From Oikopleura dioica (Eukaryota > Chordata > Appendicularia > Copelata > Oikopleuridae), in NCBI GenBank assembly GCA_907165135.1, contig OU015566.1, positions 13,376,157-13,440,156 of the forward strand: a DNA stretch of 64,000 nt, in the 5' to 3' direction. Of this stretch, positions 33,501-46,793 are shown in pieces. The notes under the pieces are model-generated. The model ran no database searches and was not told where the DNA came from. It saw only the letters and a program-made list of their open reading frames with translations. A program made the position numbers and the translations under genes. The number at the start of each line of letters is the position of its first letter. The first letter of the stretch is position 1.

Positions 33501-36356
33501 AATCAAAACAAATTTTGGTTAATTTTCGACTTCCGTAAAGAGGATTTACCAGTAGAGATAAAAGAAAATAAAGATTGAGAGAAAATATTGGCAGATGAAA
33601 AATGCGGACTATTTATGAAGAATATAATAAGACACAGCTAGGATTGTTTTCAGCGTACTAAAGAAAAGATTCTGCTTTATAAAATAAACTTAAAATTTTG
33701 AGTGATTTCTGGGATGTGATACCCTTAATGTCAAATTAAAATATCGTCATTTTAAAGCCTTGAAAACCATGAAAGGCCCAACAAAAGGACTCGCTCTAGT
33801 CCGTCACGATTCCCTAAAACGCGTCCAGGAAAAATACAGGACTAACTCCCTGCCCTCTATCTGCAAATACGCAAGTCTTATCACAAAATTTGCGCCCCTC
33901 CCAAACTCATGCTCGATCTCGCCCGGCTCGCACATTGCCCAGCCGATTCTAGTTTTTCCAGGTTTTTGAAAGCCTCTCTTTGAATTCTTTTCTTTGCTTG
34001 TACTATGTTTTAAATGTGATTTAGACTCAGCAGAACGCGTTACAAGCAGGACCGACGTTCCGCCCACTGCGGCGGTCAAGCCGCAACACCGCCCGGTCGA
34101 GAGCCTGGCTGCCCAGCTGCAGAGACAAAATATCGCCGCGGAGGGAGCCACAGGATATAAACAGTTCAAAAACGAGTTCCAGAATATTGACCTCAATGAT
34201 ACCAGATCTCCAATTCCAGAGCCCTCACAGTTCAAGGTTCGTTTTTTGCATAAAGAGGACCTCTATCTCGATAGGTTAATATTTAACTGTAGCAAGTCCG
34301 TCGCCAGGAATTTGCATCAAAGAAGGCTTTGTTCGAGGCTGTTCCATCCAACTCATCCTCCCAAAAAGTCCGGGAGTCGCTCCCTGGCCCAGGTCACATT
34401 CGCGCAACCCGCGAAGCACTCTTCAATTCCGCCGCTCAACCCTCTCAATCTTCAGCCAGGCCCACTTCTGCCGAGCGATTTCGCCGAGATATGCGCCTCG
34501 CTGCTGTTGAGGGCGCTGCTTTTCCCGATCCGCCTGTTTCTACCGTTCCAAAAGCCACCCATATCGCTTCCAAACCTGCCCCGAGTTATCAATACCAACA
34601 AGCTGCAAAGGCAACTTCTCCGATTCGAAGCCAAAGTGAAGTCGTTACACCTCTTCCTGGTCGATTTGCCGCACCTCCTCCTCCACCAATGACTCAGCAT
34701 GAACCAGTCAGGACACAATCTGCGCCAGAGCAAGATATTTATACAGAAAATACGATTTGCATGAACATGGTAGGATAAAACTGCCGATCCCTTTTTAACC
34801 ATCTCTAGAAACCCGGCTCGAGCAGAGGCTTCGGCTTCCAAGTCCGGGGTGGTGGAGGTCCTGGATCACCAATTGTTGTTGACAGCATCAAACCAGGTCT
34901 GATTCAACTCAAAAGCCGGTTTCTAACTGATTATTTAGGTGGAGCAGCGCATATGTGCGAGCTTTCTGTAGGAGATGAAGTATTGCAAATGAATGGAATG
35001 ACTGTTGGAAAACTAAGTCAGGTAGTAAAAATCTTATGAAAAGTGCTTCAAGGTTGTTAAGGATCAAATTATCGAACTGATGGTGGAAGCAGTAAGAACT
35101 GGCTTGCTAAGATTGCGCGTGAGGAGGATCAACCAGCCGGCGCGAAAAAGTAATATTCCCGTCTGGGACTAGAACTCTCTTCTACCTATTCTTCTCCTTT
35201 TCTTCTTCTTCCTCTCTACTTCTACGTCTCTTATTCTACTTTCCTCTATGATTTCATATCCTTTATAATCAAAATTTTCAATTTTTAAAACTCTTCGTTC
35301 CCAGAAAAAGATCCAGCACCATCAATGAGCCTTTCTTCCGGCGCAAAAATGGTAGCAACAGAAGGCGGTTTCTATCAGATCATGGCGGACATCCCAAGAA
35401 AGAACTCCCTTCGTCCCCAGCCAACGCCAAGTCCAGCAGGCACACTTGATTCTGGACACGAGTCTGCCAGATCAAGTCCAACTCACAGTCCTAGAGGCAG
35501 AATGCCCGGCGAGGAGGAAAGATGGGCGCAAGATTTGAACGAGTTTGAAAGTCTGGAAAGAAGTCCGCTTGGAGGAAACGGCTTTCCTGAGGGAAGGTCG
35601 TGGAAGAATCCGTCCACCGCTCGATCAAGGGTTTGTTCATCCTTCAAAGAGGCATTTTTCTACGGTTTTTAGGAGGATGATGATTTGGCAAGCGTTCTAG
35701 CGATAGAACAAGAAGAGCTTGAACGAGAAATCGAAGACCGTGAGCGCGATAGAGAATTTAGAAGGCAAGATGAATACACTGAAGAGTCCATTCGGTAAAT
35801 TTTTAATCCACTCTTTTCGATTCTAACTAACTTTACGCAGGAAAATCCGCGAAGAAATTTTTGAAAGTGGAAGGTATTGAATCGTTCTTGACGAAAATTT
35901 CTATAATTGATTGACTTAAACCGAATCATATTATGTTTTTTATTGTTTGCATGTAATCTACAGTTACAGTAGATATTCCCGAGAGAGCATAAGGTAATAT
36001 TCTTTTAAGAAATCAAGGAAGACAGCAACACTGGATGCTGGAAGAAGCCGACAAACGATTACGTCATCAATATTATGTGAGGAAATAGATGTCTGTAGTT
36101 GATGTATCAAAATCACCACTGTCAATTTCAAAAGCTCAAATAGCAAAATTTGTGTAAAACAAGCTGATTTAGCTTTTGTCCTCCATTTTTTAACCAATGA
36201 TGAGTCACTAACATCTTCATCTCTTGCATGTCAAAAACGCATTTTTACGTCGCTCAAGTTCGAAGCTAAAATTAAAATTATGCGAAATTCAAATAGGACA
36301 TGGAGCGACTCCGAAAAGTAATGGACGATCCACGGATTCCTAAGTCGCAGATCTAA
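30577..36356 (+). CDS. PDZ-domain scaffold protein, LMO7/LIMCH1-like
   Basis: Many exons join in phase: MSDEEAAPDI-VRDDLAAR (30577; 31442-31540), KHFLPECNNKAYHERYR, then ITEQLTHEELSRKRQEQQEE (32020-32098), RLESWKERRRLKREASRKQI, PSINHEKYAALARLY, long Ser/Pro-rich linkers (33-34.7 kb), then a PDZ domain: GFGFQVRGGGGPGSP, GGAAHMCELSVGDEVLQMNG, IELMVEAVRTGLLRLRVRR. The C-terminal exons are helical (LAIEQEELEREIEDRERDRE, RLRKVMDDPRIPKSQI-stop). The DD-x-x-x-R and FLP segments plus a PDZ ending in GLLRLRVRR recall LMO7, a junctional actin scaffold, but no calponin-homology or LIM domain is in the window. The intron after KLSQ is only 31 nt. The first two exons are less certain. Confidence 0.68.
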
Positions 36357-36634
36357 TTGATGGTACAATTTTCAGTTATACTAAGCTTTGACTCTCGCTC
36401 AATTCAAAATACAACTTCTGTACAATTTTTGAAAATGCTCTCTTTCAGTTCCGAAATTTGTGAATAAATATATAATTCAAGAAAATATGAGTCAAAATGG
36501 CACCAAGGAAGTAATGCATGCCAAAACTCTCGAGGGTTTCTTTTATTGGGGGAGCATGAATTCACATTGAGAATAGAACAGAAAGAACAGAAAGGTAAAA
36601 CAAGGATAGAATAAAACGAGTGAAGAAATGAGCG

Positions 36635-38587
36635 TTATTCGGTGTCAGAAGAAGAAAGGAGCTCGGTAAACTTTGTTCGGTTGAAGGAGGATTGCTGCGC
36701 TTTGACTGAAAGCTTCTGATGTCGCTGGTAGAGGTGATTGAAAACAGAGGGTTTTTCGATGGGTTGAATGGGCGATGACGATGGTCGGCTGAAGAAGTTG
36801 ATTCCGATCTTTGGCTTGCTGAAAAATGTAAGGAAGGCGGGTGGTTTAGTCATATTTACCGAGCGTTATTGAAGTTTTTGAAGAGCTTGTCGATCTCTTG
36901 CTTTTCAAGATCTCTCGGGTTGACGGAAGGCCTTTCGTCCTTGATGCTCGTCGTGGATTTCGAGCGCTTCTGTTCCCATATTTTTGGCTTTGGCTTTTCT
37001 TCCAAGTCTTTTCCGCTGTCAATGTCCGGTGAGTGAAGAGGGGTAGAAAATGATGTACTGCGCGGAACGGGAGCGTATCCGAAGCTTGGCCACCAAGAAA
37101 ATGAGGATTTGGGTTTTCTGATTTCCCCTTGTTTTTCGATGGGACTTATGTTGTTTCTTTATCGTTCGTAAAAAATGATCGACAAAAGACGGAAACAATT
37201 CCTGTTAGGAACAGACTTCTGAACTAGAGTTCCTGATCGATGTTTCTTTCTCAATGAAAAGAGATTCTTCATTGGAAAAGCGGTAATGGAGTAAATCGTC
37301 TTGAAAAAATCCTTCTCACAAATAAAGTCTTCGTTGTTTGAATTCACCATTCGCGACATGAACTGATAGAACATGTCGGTCGATTCTATAGCGATAAGGT
37401 CTTCTTCTTTTGTCTTCCAAATCGCGAGAATACCTGATTTTTGCCGTTGCTAGAATTGTGAATATTGAGCTTACCTCGGATGAGAATCTCATTTCCGTCA
37501 AGAAGAAGTCCATCCCATAGGCGATAGACAATTTTTTTTGGCAGGAAAGTCCCGAAGGCTGAAAATGTACTGTTTTCTAGTGCTAGCTGCAATTCTACCT
37601 GTGAGGAGCCATTGCATCATGTACGGACTGGCGAGAGGAGGTTCATGGCCATTTTCCCGAATCGAAGATTCCCTGTATTGAAACAATTAAAAACAAGAGA
37701 AAGAATCGGAGAAACCTGAGATTGATAAGATGAGAATTCACTTTCGGCGTGAAAGTCTTCATCAAGTCCGCCAAGACCTTCAAATCCGTTTGAATCCCCT
37801 CAAGATTGTGTGAATGATATTCTGGTGGCAAAACCGCGTGGAGCATAAAAATGAAAACTTGCAGCGTGTCCCACTCTGTTTCCATAACTTCCATTATCAA
37901 GGCCACGATGACGTTGAATCCCTGGCAGTAACCGCATTCTGGATTGTATCGAGCATAAGCAAGCAAGATTCGCTTCAAGCGTTGTTGATCGTGAGTTGAG
38001 CCGATGTTGGCAGTTCGGTGAAGATCTTTGACGATTTGGTAGTCCAGGTGCTTGTCATCGTCAGTCAAAGTAGAATTGAAAAGTGAAGGAAAGAGTTGTT
38101 TTCGATCCAGCCCGACTTCTTCGAAGTATTCTTCCGCAAGCCCCAGCCAGATCTTCTTCCTCCAAGAGTTCGGAAGCCCAACTTCCATCCTAAGCAAAGC
38201 CCTGTGCGATAAAAGCCAATCGTTGAAAGCCACTTTATCAGATACCAAAGGAGGTTCTACGGAAAACGTCGACTGAAGAGGACCTTTTGACTTTTTCGAG
38301 GAGAAAGCCTGAATAATCGCGGAAACGACTTGACAATTTTGAGCGATGTCGTCCTTGATGCCATTTTGTTTCAAAGTAAGCCTGACTAGCTTGCTTGATA
38401 GCTTCGATATATTGTCGTCAAGATCGGCTCGGAAGGAATCAAGCTCTTGGGTTTCCATTCGAAGGAGGTCAGCATGGCTGTAGTCGTCATCGATTGATAT
38501 GAGCTTGCCCTCGATTACCTTGTCGCGGAGATTTCGATTGTGGCTAGTTAAAATTATGACAGAAATGGTTCGATTTTCCACATGCAT
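36635..38587 (-). CDS. TBC1D30: RabGAP with TBC domain, TBC1D30-like
   Basis: After a helical N terminus (ADLDDNISKLSSKLVRLTLK) the TBC domain begins WRKKIWLGLAEEYFEEVGLD. The arginine finger is YQIVKDLHRTANIG (I-x-x-D-x-x-R) and the glutamine finger NPECGYCQGFNVIVALIMEV (Y-x-Q). Later exons give MQWLLTLFATCLPSKIVYRL, LWDGLLLDGNEILIRVSLAI and a Ser/Pro-rich tail ending RTKFTELLSSSDTE. The catalytic fingers and the MQWxLTLFATCLP motif are those of TBC1D30, a Rab8 GAP connected with primary cilia. Many introns of 40-60 nt. INPP5E, also ciliary, is in this window but unlinked. Confidence 0.8.
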
Positions 38588-39287
38588 GATAATATCAGCG
38601 ATAAGTTATCATGCAATCAAGATATTGGGATTAAGGCCATCTGACAGAATGTCACATGACATGGAACTATCGGCTTGCATGCGAATCGCGCCCTCTTTTT
38701 CAAAATCAAGGCAATATAAAAAGAATCTTTCGACTATCACAAAAACTTAATTATAAAATGTAGATCAGAACTCGGGTCTTTATTTTCAATCGATTCAAAA
38801 CGTATGTATAAATATTATTCAAAATGATTCATATTTAATCTTATCTTTTGTGATAAATCAATTTGTACACTTCCCTCAATATTAAACTAAACTTTTCAAA
38901 ATGGTCTTGATGCAACATGCACACCGGAAAACATGACATACATTGACAAGACAAGACATTACATTCACGAGAAGCTACCTGTGATAGATATCCGAGAGTA
39001 AATCCTCAAGTAGCTCCTGCTCTTTTTTAGATTGTGTTGGAATTTTGTCCATGTTCCAATGGACCAAATCTATTAGAATTTCAATCTCTCAAGAAACATA
39101 AACAAATACAAGTAGGCACTTTAGTTGTGAACAGAACGGAGAGTCGACAGTAGGGAAACAAAAAGAGACAGACACAATTACAATTTTGAAGTTAAAGCGT
39201 TGAGCTAAGATGATTGATTTCAGGTGAAATTTAAATTGAACTATGTAGAATTTATAAATTAAAGGTATTATGGTAAGGAAGAGTAAC
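38588..39287. other. Intergenic DNA, no gene seen
   Basis: 700 bp of AT-rich sequence between TBC1D30 and the 3' end of TPI. No coding or RNA feature is supported. Confidence 0.5.
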
Positions 39288-40208
<921 letters not shown>

Positions 40209-40340
40209 CTTTTTTTTAAAGAGGTCTGAAAAACGGGGGTTAAAACTAAAACTGAAGGGTTGTTCCAATGGCGATTTGTTGTTTTCAATGAAAAATAAAT
40301 ATTCTAGAAAAATAGTGGCTGCATAGAATTAAGAAATAAA

Positions 40341-43300
40341 TCAGATGTAAAAGGCAGTTTCTTTTTCAATGTATTCTGATCCAAGGCCGAGGTTGAAGTT
40401 GTACGTGGCGATTTGACCGGGACTTCCAGTTCCCGCTATGCAAAAAGTTGAGCTTGGGAAAGATTGTTGGCGTTACCGATGATAAGAAGTTTGCTAGTGA
40501 CGATCATCTTGTCGACATTCAGCGGGTTTCTGTGAATTCTATCGATCAGCTTCCCGGTTTTATGATCCCAAATCGACAGGAACTTCGCATCTCCGCCCGC
40601 AAGCAAAACATCGAAATAGGGATGAATCTCCAAGCATCGAATAGCGCCAAGTTGAGCGGACCAGTTTCGAAGCTGCTGACCTTTTTCAAATTTTTAACGC
40701 ACTGATTCTGTTCCATTTGATTTCGATTTCTCGATCGACAACAAATCAACGAGAAATCGACGTCAAAATTTGACGGTCAAATACAGAAAATCAAGAATTT
40801 CCTTATAAGAATACGTCAGTATTTTAAAATCTTTCCTGTCCAGCTCCAGATTCTTATTTTCCCCTCTGAACAAGCCGAAGCTGCATTTGCCTCTCCGCAG
40901 GAAACGTCCAAAATCTCATCGTACGTCTTTTGCGCCGAAAAGAGCAGCTTTCCATCTACCAGGCTCCACCTTAAATTCTTGTTGAAGACAACTGTAATTT
41001 CATTTATGGGCGTACCCTCGTACTGTGCCGGAGGCACCGCCAGTGACGAAGCGATTTCGCTTGACATCGGAGCAAATTACACCTTAAAAAATTAACTCCA
41101 CGACGAACAAGAAAGTCCCTCACCTTCCGAAGAAATGGACGCACAATCGATCCAGTACTTCTTCTCCAAATCAAAGATCTTCGTCAACCCATTCCAAGCC
41201 GTGACAACGACGCGATTCCAGCCAGAGGATATCTTCAAAGATGTCACTTCGATATTTTCATCATCGGAGACTTCGAAATTGGACTTTTCCGAGCGCTGAT
41301 GAATACTGTCGACGATGAGGGTATTTCCAATGATTCCGGCGTAGCTGTTCGGCTCGAAATAGATCAGATGATCCACCTGAACAATATTTTTCCGTAAGAT
41401 ATTCCCCAACATGTAAAAGAATACTATAAACGATCTGATAAAATATACGAGTGGAAGATTTTTATCATCCCCCGCTGTGAGACTTCTCGAGTAGCGCTCT
41501 CCTTTGGATATGAGATGACATTAAAAGAGAGAAATACTTGACGTTGGCATCACTTGAATTTATTGGGAATTATAAAATGAACATCAAGAAGCTTTCCTTC
41601 CTGTATACGCAAAACACTTTCGTTACAATGATACATACTCAGTTTTAATAAACAACAACAAATAAACATACTATATGTTACATACCGAAAGTGAGTTGTT
41701 ATTCGAATCTTCAAGATAATATCTTCTATCCAAAAGTTTCCTCGTCGCCAGGTTAAAAATCAGCACGCATCCATCTTCCTCCGCTCCGACGAGCAAAAAG
41801 TTTTCCCCAGCCAGCGCTACGGAAGAAAACCTTTCCCTCTTGTTTTCAAGCGGAATGCTGATCGATTCGCACGTTTCTTCGTCATCGATGGTCAAATTTC
41901 CAAAATGGGCCAGCGCTGCTGTGCGACCATTTGCGTGGTCCAGCGCTTGAATTCGATTTCGTCTGACAGTTCTGGTGCTCACTGAAAAGATCATTAAACA
42001 CCTGACCTCACAAGAGGGCACTGATTTCTTCAAAAGGATAACTATTTTCTACACTGGGCAAAGTTAACCCTTTTTCTTGAGAAAATGTGCCACACATTTA
42101 TGAAGAAAAAATTCATGGTAAAAACTTGAAAAAGATTAAAGAAAAGTCTAATAAAGATAACACTTTTTCTAGGGAAAAAGGAAGCGATCAAGTGATCTAA
42201 GTTCGGACTCCAATGGTAGTTCACTAATAAAGGTGCGAAAAAAAACCGAAAACTTGAGAATTTATAATTTTGAAAAGCCAAAACGAATAAGCCCAAAGAA
42301 ATTCTACCAGCTTGGGAAAGTCCTGCGCCATGGCGGCCATGAATACAGGAAATCTTCGAAATTATTAAACACTCATTTTTGATAACGCAAAATTTTGAGA
42401 TTGAAAACACGACGTTTTGAAAAGTTCGTCATCGTCGAATCCACTACCGGGGAAAGTATTGGTTGGTTGAAGATCTGGAAAATCTTGCACGAACTATTTA
42501 CGGGTTTACAACACTGTTTAGCGCTAGAATCAAACAAGCTTTTGAAAACTCGAAAAAGACTGTTCAGAATGCGTGACAAAAGAAAACCGTCAAAAGTTGG
42601 AAGCGACGCTCCAGGCGAGTTCCTGCCACCTTTCAAAAGTCTCTGAACACAACATTCGAAAGCTCCTTTTGGAGAACTGGCCTGACACTGATCGAATCGT
42701 GGTTGTTATGCAAGAAGCACAGTCACACCTTTTGGAGATGTTCGTTTGCTACATGGGCGAGCGCTCGTAAATTATCTCTCTGTAAATAACCCAAAGATTT
42801 TAAAAGTGGATTTTAAATAAATCTATCGCCATTTCCGTGTTTACCGAGAAATCTCAAGTATTTGTCCTAGCAACTGTTGCACTAGTACTTCATCTAAATT
42901 CTCTCCGAAGCCTCCGAAAAATTCGCTTCGATTAAAAACTCGTCAGTCTCTATTTATCGAGGGTAGTCTTCAAGGATTTCAACTGACCATTTGATCAATA
43001 AGAGGCTCAGCAAACCCTGAAGAAAACCTGCTTCAGGATCGTGAAAGCATCGCGGCTTCATTTCTCGTAGCTGCGTTTCATGAGAGATCTTTCAGTGCCC
43101 TGAGTCAGGTTTTCAACACAGGTTGCCTGAGCATAGATAAGGGGTATTTTGACTTACATTTGAACTCCCCATTCTTCCAATTTCGCTGCAGCTGATCCGC
43201 CCGATGATACAATCGTCTGTATATATTTTCACTCTGATAGTCCACTACTGTCAGATCTCCAAGAAGAGTTCTTTCGAGCGAAACCCAGTCGTTTTTCTTG

Positions 43301-43727
43301 CATAAGGCGCGCCATAAACTCGGCCGGAGAATCGCCCTTCGCCAATCTCTCAAAAAGGCTTTACAAAATCAAATTATTAGAATTCTAACGCTCTTCTATC
43401 TCGTTGAAGCCTTTCTCTTGATGTCAGACTAGCGTTGAGAACATCCTTGCCGCTGAGGTAGGAGAAAATCTGGTCGGTTATTTCTGGCGGAAATTGAGCG
43501 ACGAAATCGTGGGCAAGATGGACTTTTGCTCTTTCTGCGAATGCTCGGATCACATTCTCTGGCAGTTGCTGGAGAAACTGGTCGACCAGCGAGTCAAGCT
43601 CGTCTCAATTCGGGCTTGAGTTTGAGGTACGCCCAGACAAGTGACAATTACGCAACTTGCCACAGAAACGATCTCGTAACAAGCCTGCATCTGAGATTGC
43701 GCTCAGTTGGGTAACCAGCTCTTTCAT
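40341..43727 (-). CDS. F-box protein with WD-like repeats
   Basis: The N-terminal exons encode LDSLVDQFLQQLPENVIRAF and an F-box, FPPEITDQIFSYLSGKDVLN followed by DWRRAILRPSLWRALCKKND. A linker typical of FBXW proteins follows (YHRADQLQRNWKNGEFKC). After a roughly 1-kb intron, exons at 42033-40341 carry beta-propeller-like strands: ENFLLVGAEEDGCVLIFNLA, WNRVVVTAWNGLTKIFDLEK, SEGKIRIWSWTG and VLLAGGDAKFLSIWDHKTGK. It ends SEYIEKETAFYI-stop. Such proteins are substrate receptors of SCF ubiquitin ligases. The orthologue is uncertain because the repeats are weak. The intron inside the F-box has no GT-AG solution. It ends 132 bp before the TPI start, same strand. Confidence 0.65.
42395..42773 (+). 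other. Possible nested antisense coding segment
   Basis: Two overlapping plus-strand frames lie in the roughly 1-kb intron of the F-box gene: 42395-42646 (MRLKTRRFEKFVIVESTTGE...) and 42573-42770 (MTKENRQKLEATLQASSCHL...LLLENWPDTDRIVVVMQE). The second has a plausible amphipathic composition but no recognised domain. Without expression or conservation data it may be chance. Confidence 0.2.
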
Positions 43728-44458
43728 CCTTCACTCTCTCTCGATTTCCGAAATCAAGTCATCAAACACTCTTGTTTTCAAAAAATCTCTAAAACATGCA
43801 GTTTATTTTGGACTACTGGCAATCAATTTTGGAATTATACGGAGCTAATCAATATTTTAATAAAAAACAGTAGTTTGACGTCAAAGCTAATTTCATCCCC
43901 AAGACTCGTGTTGGAAAGTAATTTGCTCAAGAACGGATCAGAAGATCGATTCTTGAGCCTTGAAATCTCTATTTCTAATTTTCAATTATTCCTTGTTTTG
44001 AATCTTGGGCGAATAATTCATCTATCGACTCTCGGGTTGAAATTTGTCTTGATTGAAAATTGACCAATTTTGATATTTCTGAAGCGATGAGTAGAAAGAA
44101 AAGTCGGGATATGTTTTTCGATAACATTTATTTGGTTTGTTTCATTCGTTTATCATACAGCTAGAATATTCAGAATACCTTTTCGCCCTCTTTTTTTTCA
44201 AAAACTAAGAATGGCGAGTCCACTTCTTTTTAACAGATACAAATTCAGATATTTTTGTCGAAGAAAGTCAAACACAGGAGATCGGTGGGTTTGGCACACC
44301 GGCAGTTCATAAAAAGCGATTTTTTATCAGTAGTTTCTGTTTTTCAATTATGTCTTTTAAATTTTTTCAAGACTCCTTGGAAAGATATAAATAGAGAAGA
44401 GATTTAGGTGGGGGACAAAATGATGGTTGAGAAAATTATGAGTTTTGCTTCTCTTATT

Positions 44459-45605
44459 TTATGTTTGCTTGCGGAATTTTCGTAGAATCGGGTAGATGTT
44501 GTTGAAAGCATCGTCGATTTCTTAAAACATACGCATGAATTCATCTTTTTCTAAATACAGTACGGTACCTTTTCGTTGCTTCGCCCCTGTGAGAACAACT
44601 TTCCCCGAGACAAAGATCAAGAGCACCAGCTTCGGCTTGATCATCCGATAGACCAAGCCAGGGAACAGCTCCGGCTCAAAGGAAGTAAACTGCGCATGAT
44701 TCAAAACAAGCTGCTCCAGACGAATCGCAAATTTGACATCAACGGAGCCGACCATATTCTGGATCTTGAAGTCTTTGAATTTCGCAGGAAAACCGAGTTT
44801 TTGAATCACTCGCGCGTATTTTCGCGCTGCAAGTCGGGATTTTTCCTCTGATTTTGCTCCTGAAAACGAAAGGTTATCGAAAAAATCTTCAATAGAAAAG
44901 CTTTCTATTTTTCTCTAAAAGCGGAGAAGCCGCTTGTTATTTACCTGTACAAACCATCTTCCCCGAGGAAAAGATCAGCGCAGTGGTTCTTGGTTCTCGA
45001 ATTCTCATAATCACCGCGGCGAATCGTTTTGGATTGTATTCGGCGTTTCGAGCTCGCATCGCGATGCTTTTGAGGTCAAGCTTTCCACAGTCCAGATCTA
45101 CTGTAGCAACTGAAGGAAGCAATAAAGATGGGGAAAGAGTCGTTTTGTTTACCGATATTTTGAATTTGTGGGCTTGAAACGCCATTGTCGAGGGCTGATC
45201 TTGGCGTGGCGGGAGGATACTCGGATTGAACGGATTGTGGACCACTCTGCTCGTTGATGACGCCCATTCTTTTGACGGAAGCGACTGCATTTGAGGGAGG
45301 GCCGCGCATGTTAGAAGCAGGACCAGGAGTGTGGCCATAGCTGATAGTAGGGCCGGGGGTAGCGGGAGCGTAACTTTGATGAGTTTTCGAACAAACGATG
45401 AAAACTACTGGAGTATTTTTCGTTGACGATTAGCACGCGTCATTTTGTATTCAAATGATCGTTTTCAGAAACCATTCCTGTAACTTGCCCCAGAATTGCC
45501 ATAAATAGGTCCAGGAGTAGCTGGTGGTTGATCTCCATACATTGGTCCTGGAGTTGGAGGAATCCCATAGCCAGGAGTGGCCGGCGTTCCGGGATTGTAG
45601 CTCAT
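44459..45605 (-). CDS. TBP: TATA-box-binding protein
   Basis: Starts [20 protein letters not shown] at 45605. The N-terminal exons are built of TPGP-type repeats with tyrosines and lack the polyglutamine tract seen in vertebrates. The saddle domain begins [20 protein letters not shown], continues [55 protein letters not shown], then the second repeat [49 protein letters not shown] and, after a short intron, [20 protein letters not shown]-stop at 44459. The DNA-binding core is complete. It recruits all three nuclear RNA polymerases. Confidence 0.96.
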
Positions 45606-46793
45606 CGCACTGAACGAAAATTTCTAGAGATTGAAGTCATTTCAATACGGGATCATAAATGATAAGATTCTAATTGCTTTTAGATATTTTTAGTCGTTTC
45701 TTATGATGACAGCTTAATTCAATGATACTCACCCTCTTCTGGCGTTATTGCAAGAAAATCTTATCTTTTCGAAATTTCAATCAAACAAAATTGTTATCTA
45801 CGCGTACGATTACTTCCGATGATTACCTTCTCTCGAAGTTTTCAACTGGCTGGTTTCTAGTAAAATTCCTCTTCTATATTCTATCTAATCTTCGTTTTCG
45901 TCCCTTTTTTATTCGTAGTTCTGAAAGTTCGATTGAGCCGTCCGATTCAAGCAGAGCGCCGTTGCGTAATCAGCTCTTCTTGATTGGCCGCCTCTGTCCA
46001 ATCGCCGCCGCGCTGGAAAAATGAATCATTTATCCTTCCCTGGGCGTATTCTCGACAGGAGAATCACAAGTTCGCGTAATTTTCGCTTGTTTTTCGCGTC
46101 TCTCCGAGAGTTATTTTCTTGTGACGGTCAAGAAGGGCCTTTGACGCCTTTCATTTTGTAAAATAAAAAATACTGTTGTTACACAATTTCCAGCTAAGAT
46201 AGAGAAGTAACGAAATTCTGGGTCTAGAAAAAGGACTCAATGGGAAAATGCGTTCGTTACAGTTACTTCAGTTTCTCGTACTTGGAAGCAAGGCGGAGAT
46301 AGATGTCTACAACAGGTAAGAATGATTGCAATAAGCAATTACTACTATACTAAAACAACTGTTTACTTTTGGCAAAATTTTGGCAAGTGGCTATCTTCCA
46401 AAGCAAACGATATTTGTAAATTAATCGTATTTTCGCTCAAACGATTCGTTTTTTTCGTAAATTAACAAAATAATCACATGTTAGACGGGTCGAAAAAGGT
46501 CGAGACAAAATACCACCATAATAAATATTCTTCTTGTTTGTACATAAGCATGAATGTTCTTGTCTCGTTACATAAAGGTTGATAACGTAGGAGAATTCGA
46601 TCCTATATCTGCCTGTATAAAAGGTCTCCGATAGCGTTGTAGTCATTGTTCTCAGTACCTCGCTCATGAGTAACGATAGTTTCGATAATTTTCATTGAAA
46701 ACGAAACGAATCACCAATATTTTATTGCTCCACAAAGGCTACGTCTCTCCCCGCTCTCAAACTTCTCAAACAGAGAAAATTTCAAAAAGAGCA
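45606..46793. other. Divergent intergenic region, no gene seen
   Basis: 1.19 kb between TBP (minus) and the PA-TM-RING gene (plus). It must hold both promoters. Short open frames here, for example 45722-46024, have no recognisable domain. Confidence 0.45.
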
